Below are positions 26,458-36,879 of a DNA stretch of 64,000 nucleotides, piece after piece (within the stretch, counting starts at the first letter, position 1; the number at the start of each line of letters is the position of its first letter). Under the pieces are notes generated by a model that saw nothing but the letters and a program-made list of their open reading frames with translations, had not been told where the DNA came from and made no database searches. The stretch spans positions 16,420,193 through 16,484,192 of the forward strand of contig NC_091012.1 in NCBI RefSeq assembly GCF_041146395.1, given 5' to 3'. The stretch is from Eulemur rufifrons (taxonomy: Eukaryota > Chordata > Mammalia > Primates > Lemuridae). Made by a program: the position numbers and the translations under genes.

Positions 26458-26651
26458 AATAGAATCGATTCCAGCTCTCTCCAGGAGAACCAAAGAGATG
26501 CCATATCGCCATTATTTCTAATAGCTGAGTAATATTCCATGGTATACATATACCACATTTTGCTAATCCATTCATGAATCAATGGGCATTTGGGTTGTTT
26601 CCACATCTCTGCGATTGTGAATTGTGCTGCTATAAACATTCGGGTGCAGGT
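26458..26651 (-). mobile_element. Inverted 5' segment of a second twin-primed L1
   Basis: The minus strand encodes an ORF2 C-terminal stretch ([20 protein letters not shown], then [20 protein letters not shown]). It matches positions about 62395-62586 of the full-length copy. At 26651/26652 the orientation flips to sense 3' UTR, and the two ends are adjacent in the reference L1. A 14-bp TSD 'aaaagtctatcctt' at 26444-26457 recurs at 27116-27129. Confidence 0.9.
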
Positions 26652-27024
26652 GAAGTATCCCAAGAATGGAAAAATAAGCACCACATGTACTCACCAGCAA
26701 ACTGGTTTCCCTGAGTGCAGATTTGGGATTAACACCAATTGGGTATTGGTCAGAGGTCGGGGCTGGGTGGAAGGGATGGGTGTATACCTACTTGATGAGT
26801 GCGATGCGCACTGCCTGGGGAATGGACACGCTTGAAGTTCTGACTGGGGGGGATGCGGTGGGGGGAGGGGAGGGGTGCACACCTACATGATGAGTGTGAT
26901 GTGCACTGTCTAGGGAATGGACACAACTGAAGCTCAGACTCGGGAGGATGGGGAGGCATGGGCAATGTATATAGCCTGATCTTTTGTACCCCCATAATGA
27001 GCTGAAAAACAAAGAAAAAAAAAA
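26652..27024 (+). mobile_element. 3' segment of the second twin-primed L1
   Basis: It begins 'gaagtatcccaagaatgg' and runs through the ORF2 end and the G-rich 3' UTR to 'cttttgtacccccataatg' and a first poly(A). It is nearly collinear with 62588-62970, so it is the same young subfamily. The frames on the opposite strand here are antisense 3' UTR, not genes. Confidence 0.9.
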
Positions 27025-27119
27025 GAATACATGACTTGCAGCAAAAAAAAAAAAAAAAAAATAGTATATACAGTATTAGGATAGTGAAAGAACTGAGTAA
27101 GGTACTGAAAAAAAAAAAA
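27025..27119 (+). repeat. Apparent serial 3' transduction with two further poly(A) tails
   Basis: After the L1 poly(A) come 18 nt of non-L1 sequence (27025-27042), a 19-nt A-run, a further 46 nt (27062-27107) and a 12-nt A-run. The TSD begins within that last run. This is the expected structure when an L1 transcript reads through its weak signal into flanking DNA in two successive rounds. Confidence 0.75.
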
Positions 27120-27855
27120 GTCTATCCTTTCTCTATTGAATTGCCTTTGCTCCTCTGTGGAAGATCAGTTGACTATAGTTATTTCTGGGCCTTCTATTCT
27201 CTCCCACTGATTTATTTGTCTATTCTTTTGCCAACACCACACTATCTTAATTATTGTAGTTTTATAGTTAGTCTTCACATTCAGTGTTGTCAGACATCTT
27301 TATTATTCTTCAATATGTGTTTTCTATCCTGGCTTTTTTGCCTCTCCATTTAAACTTTAGAATCAATTTGTCGATATACACGAAATAACTTGCTGTGGTT
27401 TTGATTGAGATTGTGTTGTATTCTAGAACAATTTGCTAAGAATTGACATTTTAACAATGTTAAATCATCGTATCCATGAACATGAAATATATCTTTTGTT
27501 TAGTTCTTTGATTTCTTTTTCTCAGAGTTTTGTAGTGTTTCTTATATAGATCTTCACATATTTTGTTGATTTATACCAAGTATTTAAATTTTTTAGTGCT
27601 TATGTAAATGGTATTGTTTTCATTTCCAACTCTGATTGTTAATTGCTGGTACACAGGTAATGAATTACTTTTTATATTAATCTTGTACCCTGCAGCCTTG
27701 CTATAATCACTTATTAGTTCCAAAAGTTTTTTTTTTTTCTGTCAATTCTTTAGAAATTTTCTATATACCCAATTAATCATCTGGGAAATGACAGGTTTTT
27801 TTTTTCTTTCTACAAAATCTATATATCTTTTATTTATTTTTCTGATCTTCAACAG

Positions 27856-27892
27856 TCCCTGGTGGTCTAGTGGTTAGGATTCCTTGCTCTCT
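27856..27892 (+). ncRNA. Fossil 5' half of tRNA-Glu (retrocopy)
   Basis: The sequence 'tccctggtggtctagtgg' then 'ttaggattccttgctctc' matches the 5' half of mammalian tRNA-Glu(CTC) from nucleotide 1 to the anticodon, with about three differences in the D-arm to anticodon-stem part. It includes the A-box but has no T-arm, B-box or CCA end. It cannot be a tRNA gene. Near-identical 13-mers 'tttttctgatctt' (27837-27849) and 'tttttcagatctt' (27894-27906) flank it, suggesting insertion by L1 machinery into the old antisense L1. Confidence 0.75.
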
Positions 27893-29014
27893 CTTTTTCA
27901 GATCTTTTTGTATTAACATTAGCTAGGACTTCCAGGGCAATGTTGAATAAGAATGGTAAAAGGGCATAAACTTCCTTGTTCTGGATATTAGTGGGAAACC
28001 ATCTAGTTTCTTACCATTAAGTATGATGTTAGCTAAAGGATTTTTGTAGATGTTCTTTATCAAATTGAGGAAATTTTACCTCTATTCCTAGTTTGATAAG
28101 AGTTTTTTCATGAATGGGTGTTTTATATTGTCAAAGGATTTTTCTGCATCTATTAGTGTTATTGTGTGATTTTTCTTATTTAGCCTGGTGGTGTGATGAA
28201 TTTCATTAATTGACTTTCCAATATTGAACCAGCCTTGTCTATCTGGAATAAATCCATTTATTCATGACTTATAATTCTTTTTATGCATTGTTAGATTTGA
28301 TTGCAAAGTTTTATTAAAGATTTTTGCACCTACATATATGAGAAATATTGCTCTTTTGTAGTTTTCCTTTCTGGTAAAGTTTTTCTCTGATTTTGGTGTT
28401 AGGATAATGCTGACATCATAGAATGAGTTCTGGAAGAGATTATAAAGTATTGGTATAATTTATTCCCTAAAGGTTTGATAGAATACATCAGATAACGTCT
28501 CTGGTTCTGGTGCTTTCTGTTTTAGAAAGTCAATAATTATTGATTTTATTTCTTTAATAGATATAGGTACATTCTAATTATCTATTTCTTCTTGTGTGAA
28601 TTTTGGCTGATTGTACCTTAAAAGAAATTGATCCATTTTTATCTATTAATAGATTATCAATTTGCTAAGGATGAAGTTGTTCATAATATATATGTTTCTA
28701 GTGTCCACAAGATCACTAGTGATGGCCCTCCTTTAATTTTTATACATGTCCGCTCTCTTTTTTTCTTAGTCAGTCTGGCTAGAGATGTATCAATCTCACA
28801 GATCTTTTCAAAGAACTAGCTTTTGATTTCATTAATTTTCTCTATGAAATTACTGTTTTCAGATTTATTAATTTTTTTCTGTGGGGTTGTTTTAAGATGT
28901 TTGCATTATTCTATTTCTTAACTGGGTGATTGTACAAATTTATTAAACTAGCCAATTAGTTTGCATGCACTTTTCTATATACATGTCATATTCCCAAGAA
29001 AAATTATTAAAAAT

Positions 29015-29603
29015 AATATGGCTGAAGAAGTGATAACTTAGCAGAGCCGCAGAGATTAACAACTGTCATCAGATGGGTATTCAAGTAAGAAACAGGGCGG
29101 CAGGGGGCTTGGGCTATGGCATAGCAGGCGATGGCCGAGAGGCCTTGGTGAACCCAGATGGGGCACACGGGGCGGAGGCGGCGCTGAGCCCGGTGGAGCC
29201 ATCTGGGGCCTGGCGAACAGGGCCCTGTGCACTGTCCTCCATGCGTTGTATAATTATTTGGGGGCAGCGAAGAGCCCAGCTTTCGAAACGCGTTTTCAGG
29301 CTGGGCTGGGCAGCATGCCCGCCTACAGTCCCGCCGCCCAGAGCGCCGTAGCCGCCATCCCCACCTCCGCCTCGGCTTCCAGCCCAGCCGCCACTGCAGT
29401 CCACGAGGCTGCCGCGCTCCACAGCCTGGAATGCAGCCGATTCCGAGCGCCACTCGCCTCCTGGGGGCCCCCAGCCTGCCCAGGCCCCAGCCCACGACCC
29501 CGCCGCCTCAGGCTAACCGCGCGCTAGGGCCACAGCCCTGGCACCCGCACAGCGGCTTTGGGGAGCCAGGGAGGCGTCTGCTGGGGTGGCACAGCCGCCC
29601 ACC
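29015..29603. other. GC-rich leader of uncertain origin
   Basis: This CpG-containing segment abuts the DLG5 retrocopy on its 5' side. The part nearest the ATG could be DLG5 5' UTR, since it continues into 'cacagccgcccaccatgg' with a Kozak-like context. The distal part (29015-29290) has long open frames on both strands but nothing I recognise. It may be a second retrocopy or an upstream non-coding exon. Confidence 0.4.
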
Positions 29604-30940
29604 ATGGAGCCCCAGCTCTGGGAGCTGCTCGCTCAGCGTCAGCTGGGCCTGGCCCAGGCCATGACGGGGATGGAAGCTGTGCTCAGGCTACTTGAGGACA
29701 GGGGAGCGCTCAGCCCCAGGAGGTGGGAGGCGCCCAGGCGGAGCCCTGTGCAAGCTGCTCTTGGCCAAGGAGTGGGACCAGTTCCAGGACCTGCGGAAGT
29801 ACCAGGACCTGGAGAAGACTCACCTGCTGCCCATTCTCTACTTGAACAGCGTCGTGGGACCTCGCAGAACGCTGAGGCTTCCGCCTACAAGGGCTCCACC
29901 TACAGTGTCCTGGCCACCATGTCCTCAGGCTCGGGGAACAGCAGCTCCCTCAGCAGTGTGGGCGCCACAGGGAAGGCGCCATCCCCACCCCAGCCCCTCA
30001 CTGTCTGGCAGTTGAACGAGAAGGTAAAAAACTCCCCATCCAGCTACCCCAATGACCCAAGAGAGAAAAAGGAGCTGCACAAGTCCCTGCCTTTGCAACG
30101 CATGGGTGGCCTTCGACAAAAGGTCCGTCGCAGGCTGAATCCCCACTAGGAGAGGGTGAGGATCCAATGCACACTGGTGCCCGCAGAACCAGCGCACCAA
30201 CGCCCTGAATGGAGAGGTGCAAGGAGGTGGCCAAGGAGACCGACTTCTACCACACACTCTGCAGCCAGCCACTGAGTGCCGAGACCCAGCTGAAAGATGA
30301 CACTGCGGGAGCGTGGCCTGCTGCAGCAGTCGCAGGAGGACAAGGAGCGACTCCGCGAGGAGGATCAGAAGACTGGAGACCTCTGGGCCCAACAGCGGGT
30401 GTTGAAGCACAATGGGTCATCCGAGATCCTCAGCAAGCTATGGCCATGGACAAGCGGGAGGTAGTTAAGAAGGACTATGGTTCCCTGTGGAAGAAGTACG
30501 GAAGACAGCTGAAAAAGTCGCCATCTACAACTCAGACCTGAGCCGCTTGGAGCAGCTGGGGGAGGAGAACCAGCGCCTGCTGACCTTGACCCAGCAGAGG
30601 GACACGGCCCCCCAGATGCAGCACCAGTAGCGCCCTCTTCCTGAGGAGGTTGGAGGCATCCACCATGAGCTGAATGAGGCCCCAGCCCAGAACAAGGGCC
30701 TGTAATGGGAGGTGGAGCTGACAGAGCTGAGGACCACACAGGTGAAGACCCCAAGGAGTCAGAGAAATACGGGGAGGAGCGGGCTGCCGTGTACAGCAAG
30801 CACAAGCTCATGATGAGCCAGTGGGACCAGGTCATCTCTGAGCTGGGCAAGCTGCAGACGTGGAGTTGGCTGAGTTCAAGCTCAAGAGAAGCACGTCTGA
30901 GATGGTCAGCGAGGAGATGTAGGCACTGTGGCAGGTAACA
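29604..30940 (+). pseudogene. DLG5: Processed pseudogene of DLG5 (N-terminal part)
   Basis: Translation in shifting frames reproduces the N-terminal portion of DLG5, a MAGUK scaffold of cell polarity and junctions. It starts MEPQLWELLAQRQ and contains KLLLAKEWDQFQDL, THLLPILYLNSVVG, TYSVLATMSS, VLKHNGSSEIL, DLSRLEQLGEENQRLL, VISELGKLQT and finally SEEM. These correspond to about the first 480 residues of a protein of roughly 1900, all within the coiled-coil region before the PDZ domains. Coding blocks that should span several exons are contiguous, so it is a retrocopy. Several frameshifts and stops (for example TAG at about 30147 and TGA at 30541) prevent expression. It stops abruptly at 'ctgtggcag' followed by 'gtaaca', without an obvious poly(A). 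Confidence 0.82.
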
Positions 30941-31914
30941 GTGCACTGAATAATGGCAGTTTCATACAAAGGGTGCAAGACTTTTCAGAACATCGAGGTA
31001 AAAGCTAATGTGAAGAGGAATATTTACTTTGATGAATTTTTCTTCTATCTCCTAAATCTTAACTCAAGCTTTGATGAAATTTTTGAAAAGACTATCATGT
31101 GAATACATGTATAATAAGTAATGATAATGCATTAGAACTTTGTAATTATCCTAGAAAAACCACCAACTCATTTTCGCATCCTGGTATCTGACGACGTAAT
31201 TGTTGGAGGAAAATGACATCAAATAAGAAAAAGAAAATGAAGAAAAAAAACTTTGAAAATGACTGAGTTAGTAACTACCCTAAAATGTCACAGAATGTCA
31301 GATACATGAAAGGTGAGTCTGGGATAGGACAGAGCACATGTATGGAGGGTTTTCTTTTTTTGTTTGTTTGTTTGTTTTTTTGAGATTTTTGAAGTTAACT
31401 GTGAAAACTGTATAGAAATGTGGAAAGCACAGAGAAGGACGAAGAACACCTGAATTCTCCAGCGATAAGATGCTGAGGTCTCATGTCTAACAGCAGCTGA
31501 ACACCCCTCCCGGCACTGAGGCATGCCCTTCAGCCTGAGGACTGGTTCTGGCCTCTGTAGGAGATTTTAGCTGAGCATGAAGTCCACCTGTCAACTGAGG
31601 CAGGAATTTCTTCCAGGCACTGTTCCGAGTCAGCAGGCAGGAGAGAGGAAACCCGCCCCACCCCCTTGCAGTATCCAGAAATGAATTTTGGGTTTTAGTA
31701 TTGTATTTGGTTGTTATAATTGGCTGTAAATTAGTGACAACAGTGCAGCTTTAGAAACAGGAACAAACTGCCCTAAAAGTTCTACAACTATGGACAGGGG
31801 TGCCATCAACAAACTTTATGCTAGATTGATTCTCCAAGTTATATTTGATAAGAGATATTCTTAATCCTATGATGACAGTTTTACATGTTCTTAAGAATCT
31901 GTGTCACAGTAGTC
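30941..31914. other. Unassigned DNA with a T-rich simple stretch
   Basis: Contains an A-rich patch (31226-31252) and a (TTTG)n/T-run at about 31353-31380. Nothing else is identifiable. Confidence 0.35.
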
Positions 31915-32110
31915 TTCTCAGGTGAGGCCTCTCCTGAGAGAGCTTTCCTGACTCCTGTCCCACAGCCCTTGTCCTCTTCACCAGAGCCTTCCCACCTTTG
32001 CAGAGATTTGCTTATTTATATACCATTAAGGGCAAAAGTTCCATGAGGATGAGGTTCCCATACCCACGCCTGGCCCTAGGCACTTAATGAATATTTATTG
32101 AAAGGGTGAG
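31915..32110 (+). mobile_element. LINE-2 3' fragment
   Basis: The text 'gagagctttcctgactcctg', 'gttccatgaggatgagg' and 'cttaatgaatatttattgaa' follows the order of the L2 3' end. Confidence 0.6.
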
Positions 32111-33895
32111 AAAATAATCTGCAAAGTAGATGATATTACCTTCCCATTTCAGGGGAAGTTCTTGAGATTTTACTCCTGCATGGGTCTCATCTTGTGTGAG
32201 TTCTTTTTGAGTTTTCCGAGACTCACATACCCCCGCATGTAGGAGTGTGGCCTTCACTACAGCACCTACCTGGAGAGAAGAGTGATTGGATAGATTGTGC
32301 ACCCATTTCTGATGCTGAGGAGACATCATTTGTGCTTCATCAATCTCCATCTTCTTCATCAAGGGGACCCTGTCATTCTTCAGGGTCACAGAATGCTCCA
32401 AAGCCTTTCCCTGTGACCACCAGGAAGCAGACCAGTTGCACCTTAATTCATGAAATTTCTGAGAAGGGGATCACAGCATCAGACTCCTTGGCATCCTGAG
32501 GCCAACTGTGACCTGAGAAGGACACATGGGGACCTGCTACCAGGAAGGCACTTTGCAGAGAGGTCTGAACCCTAGGGCCCATCATTGCAGGAGGGCTCTC
32601 CTTCCCATAACAGTCATTAAGCCACTTCCAGGAAGGCATTTTTTGAGAAATTTAAATGAGGACCAAGATGTTCATCCCAACATTTTTAAAATCATAAGGA
32701 ATTGGAAAAACAGAAATATCCAATAATAGGGGAGTGTGTGCCCTGGACCTTTTTCTCATGCATAATAACATTGCTAACATTTTCTGTTTAAAAATAGATT
32801 TGACTGTGACCTAGTGTTTTGAAACCTGCTTTTCCCCCTTCACAGACCCTCTACAAAGTCAATGCCATTCGTGGACTTCCTAATGTTTAGTGGCTGCTTA
32901 TTTATTTAGTCTAGGACCCTATGTGATGCATTAAAGTAATGCCTTTTTGATGACCACACAGGTTGTTGAAATCACCTGGTTCTCTCTGAATCACTGCACA
33001 GACAAAACACGATCTTGAAAGAAACACACAGACTCATACTATATTCTTCCTTTAAAGTTCTGTATTGCTTATTTAAAAGGAATTTTCATTCCTAATTAGA
33101 GCTTTAAGTAACATTCTTTGTAGAACTTTTGGAAATTATAAAAATACAAAGAAACCAAAGAAATAAATTTTTCACATAATCCCTATAAGCAACACCCCAT
33201 TCTTAATGTTTGGCATAGTTCCTCCAGGTCACTTTTTATGGACTTTAAATTTTGAGCTCATACCATACAACATTGGCTATAATTTTTAAGTTATCAATAT
33301 AATTGCTATTTTAATAGTATATCATCTCACATAAGCATTTCCTCATGTTTTTTAATCCAATTTTTAATAAATGCCTAAGGTTCCAATGAAGGGGCATACA
33401 TCATTTATTCAACCAATCCTCTATTATTGGACCATTCTCTTTTAATAACAGAAATTATAAAGAAGATTGAATTAGTTTTAGCTGGAAGAAAAGAAAAAAA
33501 TATATAAGTAACCAAGGGAAAAGATAAAAAACACAATAGAAATAGAAAATGGAATTATTTACAGTCACTGCTATCTCTGTCCTGTCCCAGGGGGCTCTGC
33601 TGGCTTGGGCCTTGTACATCAAATTATGTCCTCCCTTCCTTCCTCCCTTCTTTCTTTCTTTCATAGATTACCTGAGTAGTGATCCACCTTCCATATTCAG
33701 AGATGTGTGGGAGGCCATAGACAGGAAAAATGCCTTTACCTCTCTTTCCTGCCCCTTAGTGTCATCTATAATATTAATCTCCTCATTATTCACCTTGAAA
33801 ATGCCTTTGACTGGAACCTCATTTTTCTCCTTTGCTTACCTCAAGCCAGTACCCATATCCACAAAGCCCGTAGATAAAAGAAAAACAGGAAACAA
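32111..33895. other. Mostly unassigned intergenic DNA
   Basis: Weak old L1-like text occurs at about 32655-32735 and possible ancient repeat at about 33100-33440 ('agcatttcctcatgtttttt', 'attcaaccaatcctctatta'). A short pyrimidine (CCTT/CTTT) run lies at about 33635-33663. Plus-strand frames at 32245-32499 and 33549-33917 have no recognised domain. Confidence 0.35.
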
Positions 33896-33899
33896 CTTA

Positions 33900-34078
33900 A
33901 CAGGTAATATTTATTGAGAAGATTAATCCCTTCTGAAACTATGAGAAGGGAACCATAATTAACACATTTTGCAGTTGAGAAAACTAAAGCTCAAAAATGT
34001 GGTCCAGATCTCTGAGATAGAAAGTGGTGAGATCCAGGATATAAATCTGGGCGCCATAATTCCAGAATCTTGAACAAA
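33900..34078 (-). mobile_element. MIR SINE, antisense
   Basis: The text 'ttgcagttgagaaaactaaa', then 'agtggtgagatccaggatat' and 'ttccagaatcttg', is a diverged MIR in reverse orientation. Confidence 0.65.
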
Positions 34079-34189
34079 CCTCTATTTATACTGGCCTTGA
34101 AAGTAACTGGAAAAAAAATTGGATCCAATTTAGTAGATATGTGTCTTGAAGCATAGCATGTATGCCTAAATCTATGGGAATGGCAAGGA

Positions 34190-36879
34190 CAGGTTGAGCA
34201 TCCCTAAACCAAAAATTTGAAACTTGAAATGTTCCAAAAGCCAAAACTTTTTCAGAGCCAACATGACACACGTGGAAAGTTTCAAATCTGACCTAATGTG
34301 ATAAGTCACAGTCATAATACAATTGCACAAGACACAGCTTATTCCATATCCTCAAGGGCAAAAAAAAAAAAAAAAAAAAAAAACCCTCTCAGTCCCCTTC
34401 AGCTGCAATAGCTCTTTTCTGTGCACACCCATATTTCCCCATGCAAGCAGGCCCACAAAGGGCAATACTTAATAAAATGGCATGTGTGCAGGCCAGAGGC
34501 AGCAATGGTATGTTCCCCATGGTGCCCCACATAGTTTCAAGACCTACATGTATTGCTTACTGTGTTTTTGCTTATTTTCTGCTTTGTGGTATAAAGATAC
34601 ATTAAATTGTCAAGTCTTGCAGATACTCCTATGGGTAACAATGATAAGAAAAGCAGGAAGCATTTACATTTATCTATAGCACAAAAAGTCAATCTACTAG
34701 AGAAACCAGACAGTGGCATAAGTGTAAAACATGTTACAGAAGAGGATAGTGTTGAAATTATCAACATATATGACCTGAAGAAATGGATAAAAAGTTAAAA
34801 TTCTATGCTAAAAGTGGCAGACAGAAGTTAATGAACACTGCATAAAGCTAAAAATGAAGATCTTGATTGTGTATCGCAAAAGTAAATTGAGAGTCACAGT
34901 GAACACATGCCACTTAATTGTATGTTGATCATAAAACAAGAAAAGATCACAATAGACTAAACATTAAAGAGAACTGTAAGTATTCCAAAGGCTATCTGCA
35001 AGAAGACATCACATTACATTTTTAAAGATCTATAGTGATAAAATGTGCTAATCATGAAGCAGTGGAGAAATTTATTGATGTGTTTACCAAAATCACTGCT
35101 GGTAAAAATTTCATGCCAGAATGAGTCTACAATGCTGATAAAACATCACTGTTTTGATGTTATTGCCCCAGAAAGAAACTGACTACAGCTGACAAGACAG
35201 CCTCTGCAGGAATTAATGATGCCAAAGACAGAATAACTGTGCTGGAATATGTAATGCAGCAGGTATGCGTAAGTGTAAACTTGCTGTGATAGGCAAATGT
35301 GTGTTTCCTTGCTGTTTTCAAGGAGTGAACATTTTACCAGTCAAGTGTTATGCTTTAAAAAGGCATGGATTTCTAAGGATGTCTTTTCTAATTGGTTGAA
35401 CATATATTTTGTAACAGTGGCTTATGCTCACCACAGGGAAACTGGACTGGAAAATAACCGCAAGACTTTGTTATTTCTTTTTTATTTCTCCAAATATGAT
35501 GAACAATTTTGCTTGTCTTCCAGCTAAAATTTTCATTAAAAGTAATATTTATGCCATGTGCTTTCCCCCAACGTAATTTCATTAATTTAATCATGTGACC
35601 AGGATATTCTTATATCAATAAATAGTAAATATAAAAACACTTTCTTGAAGAGCATGCTAGCAGCAGCGAACACAGGTGTGAGTGTGGAAAGTTTTATAAA
35701 GGAGTTTAGCATGAAGGATGCCAATAGCTGTTGCCAACACTTGGAACACAGTTACTAAAGATACAATTATGCATGCCTTGAACAAGCTCCGGCCTGAGAC
35801 TATTTTTAGTGGTAATGGTGAATAAGTTGATGACATTGAAGTTAGGCATATCAAAAGAAAAAAAAAAGTCTGAGCTCCTTACACATGCAAAGCATTTACT
35901 TTGGGAGACCATCAGTAAACTGGACAAAGTGGATATTAAAGAAGTTTATAACACTGATAATGAAGCTCCAGTTGTTTATTCACTGACATATGGTGAAGTA
36001 GCCAAAATGGCTCTGAATAAAAGTAATCATGATAATAAGAAAGATGAAGATGTTGTTAACAAAAGTTAACAACCTATAGGTGACATGGTGAAACGTGTGG
36101 CTGGATTACTGAAGGACTAAGAGTATTTTGCATTCTTACAAAACAAGAAATAATGATGGTTTACAAAATCAAAGAGACTACTGAGATGATAAGCACTGTT
36201 AATGAGGCAAATGACTCTGGAGGAAACATGTTAGGTGTTCAGCAGAATGCCCTCTCATTTCTAGAGGACCCACTTACTGGCGGTCCCTTGATTGCTTTGA
36301 TTCTTCTTCTCAAATAAAAAGGAAAAGAAAAGAAAGTGTGCAGTAATCTTTTAATGAAATCACAGATCATATGTAAAAACTGCAAGCCTGCCATTATTTG
36401 TTGTTGCTATTGTTTAAAAGCTGAAACAGATATTCTGGTGATGCTACTGTGCTACGTAGCTACCCTGAACATATAATTTTTTTTTTACTTCATTAATGGT
36501 ATATACTTTTCTTTAACTATAAATGTATAAGAAAATTGTTGATTATTAGTAGACAATTAGGAATGATGGTGACTCCATACAACCACAGATTGCCCACATG
36601 GATAGTTGAGATACTGACATTTTTGCTTTCTTATGATTTTAATGTACAAAAATTTTACTTCATGAAAAAAATTATTTAAACATATTCTATAAAATTACAT
36701 TCAGGCCATGTGTATAAGGTATGCATAAAACATAAATAAATTTTAGGTTTAGACTTGTGTCCCAATCCCAAGATATCTTATTGCAAATATGCAAATGTGC
36801 AAATATTCCAAAATTTTAAAAATCTAAAATTTGAACCACCTCTGGTCCCAAGCATTTTGGATAAGACATACTCAACCAG
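34190..36879 (+). mobile_element. Tigger2-like DNA transposon, near full length
   Basis: The left end 'caggttgagcatccctaaac' and the right end 'ataagacatactcaaccag' are diverged inverted copies of the Tigger2/MER2 terminal repeat. The length, about 2690 bp, is close to the full-length consensus (about 2.7 kb). A dead transposase lies between. An A-run of about 24 nt (34360-34383) expanded within it. The TA target duplications are no longer clear. Confidence 0.8.
34607..36100 (+). pseudogene. Decayed Tigger (pogo-like) transposase
   Basis: Tigger elements encode a pogo-family transposase with an N-terminal helix-turn-helix DNA-binding domain and a DDE catalytic core. The first open piece (34607-34798) shows KSRKHLHLSIAQKVNLLEK and IYDLKKWIKS, the N-terminal domain. 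A later piece near 35115-35150 reads VYNADKTSLFW, matching the catalytic block that contains the first aspartate. Further fragments to about 36069 follow the family order. Frameshifts and stops are frequent, so it makes no protein. The other small frames in this interval are in wrong frames or strands. Confidence 0.75.

Larger units (their letters stand above)
25756..28970 (-). mobile_element. Old antisense L1, interrupted
   Basis: On the minus strand this runs from an L1 3' region back into reverse transcriptase. Recognisable antisense pieces include 'gttgatggacacttgggttg' at about 26168, 'atcaaattgaggaaatttt' at about 28057, 'tttttctgcatctattagtg' at about 28140 and 'tcttttcaaagaactagctt' at about 28804. 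All frames are broken. It is interrupted by the inverted L1 at 26458-27116 and by the tRNA half at about 27856-27892. The last 60 bp or so may belong to a separate L1 3' end. Confidence 0.7.

Noticed and set aside
26691..27012. Overlapping Pro/Ser-rich minus-strand frames (also at 62.5-62.95 kb)
   Set aside because: They are the complement of the G-rich L1 3' UTR and appear in both copies.
27856..27892. A functional tRNA-Glu gene
   Set aside because: Only the 5' half is present. There is no T-arm, B-box, acceptor pairing or terminator.
29114..29422. Antisense frames in the GC-rich leader as a separate gene
   Set aside because: Long frames on both strands are expected in GC-rich sequence, and I recognised no protein family. 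Kept only as a query.
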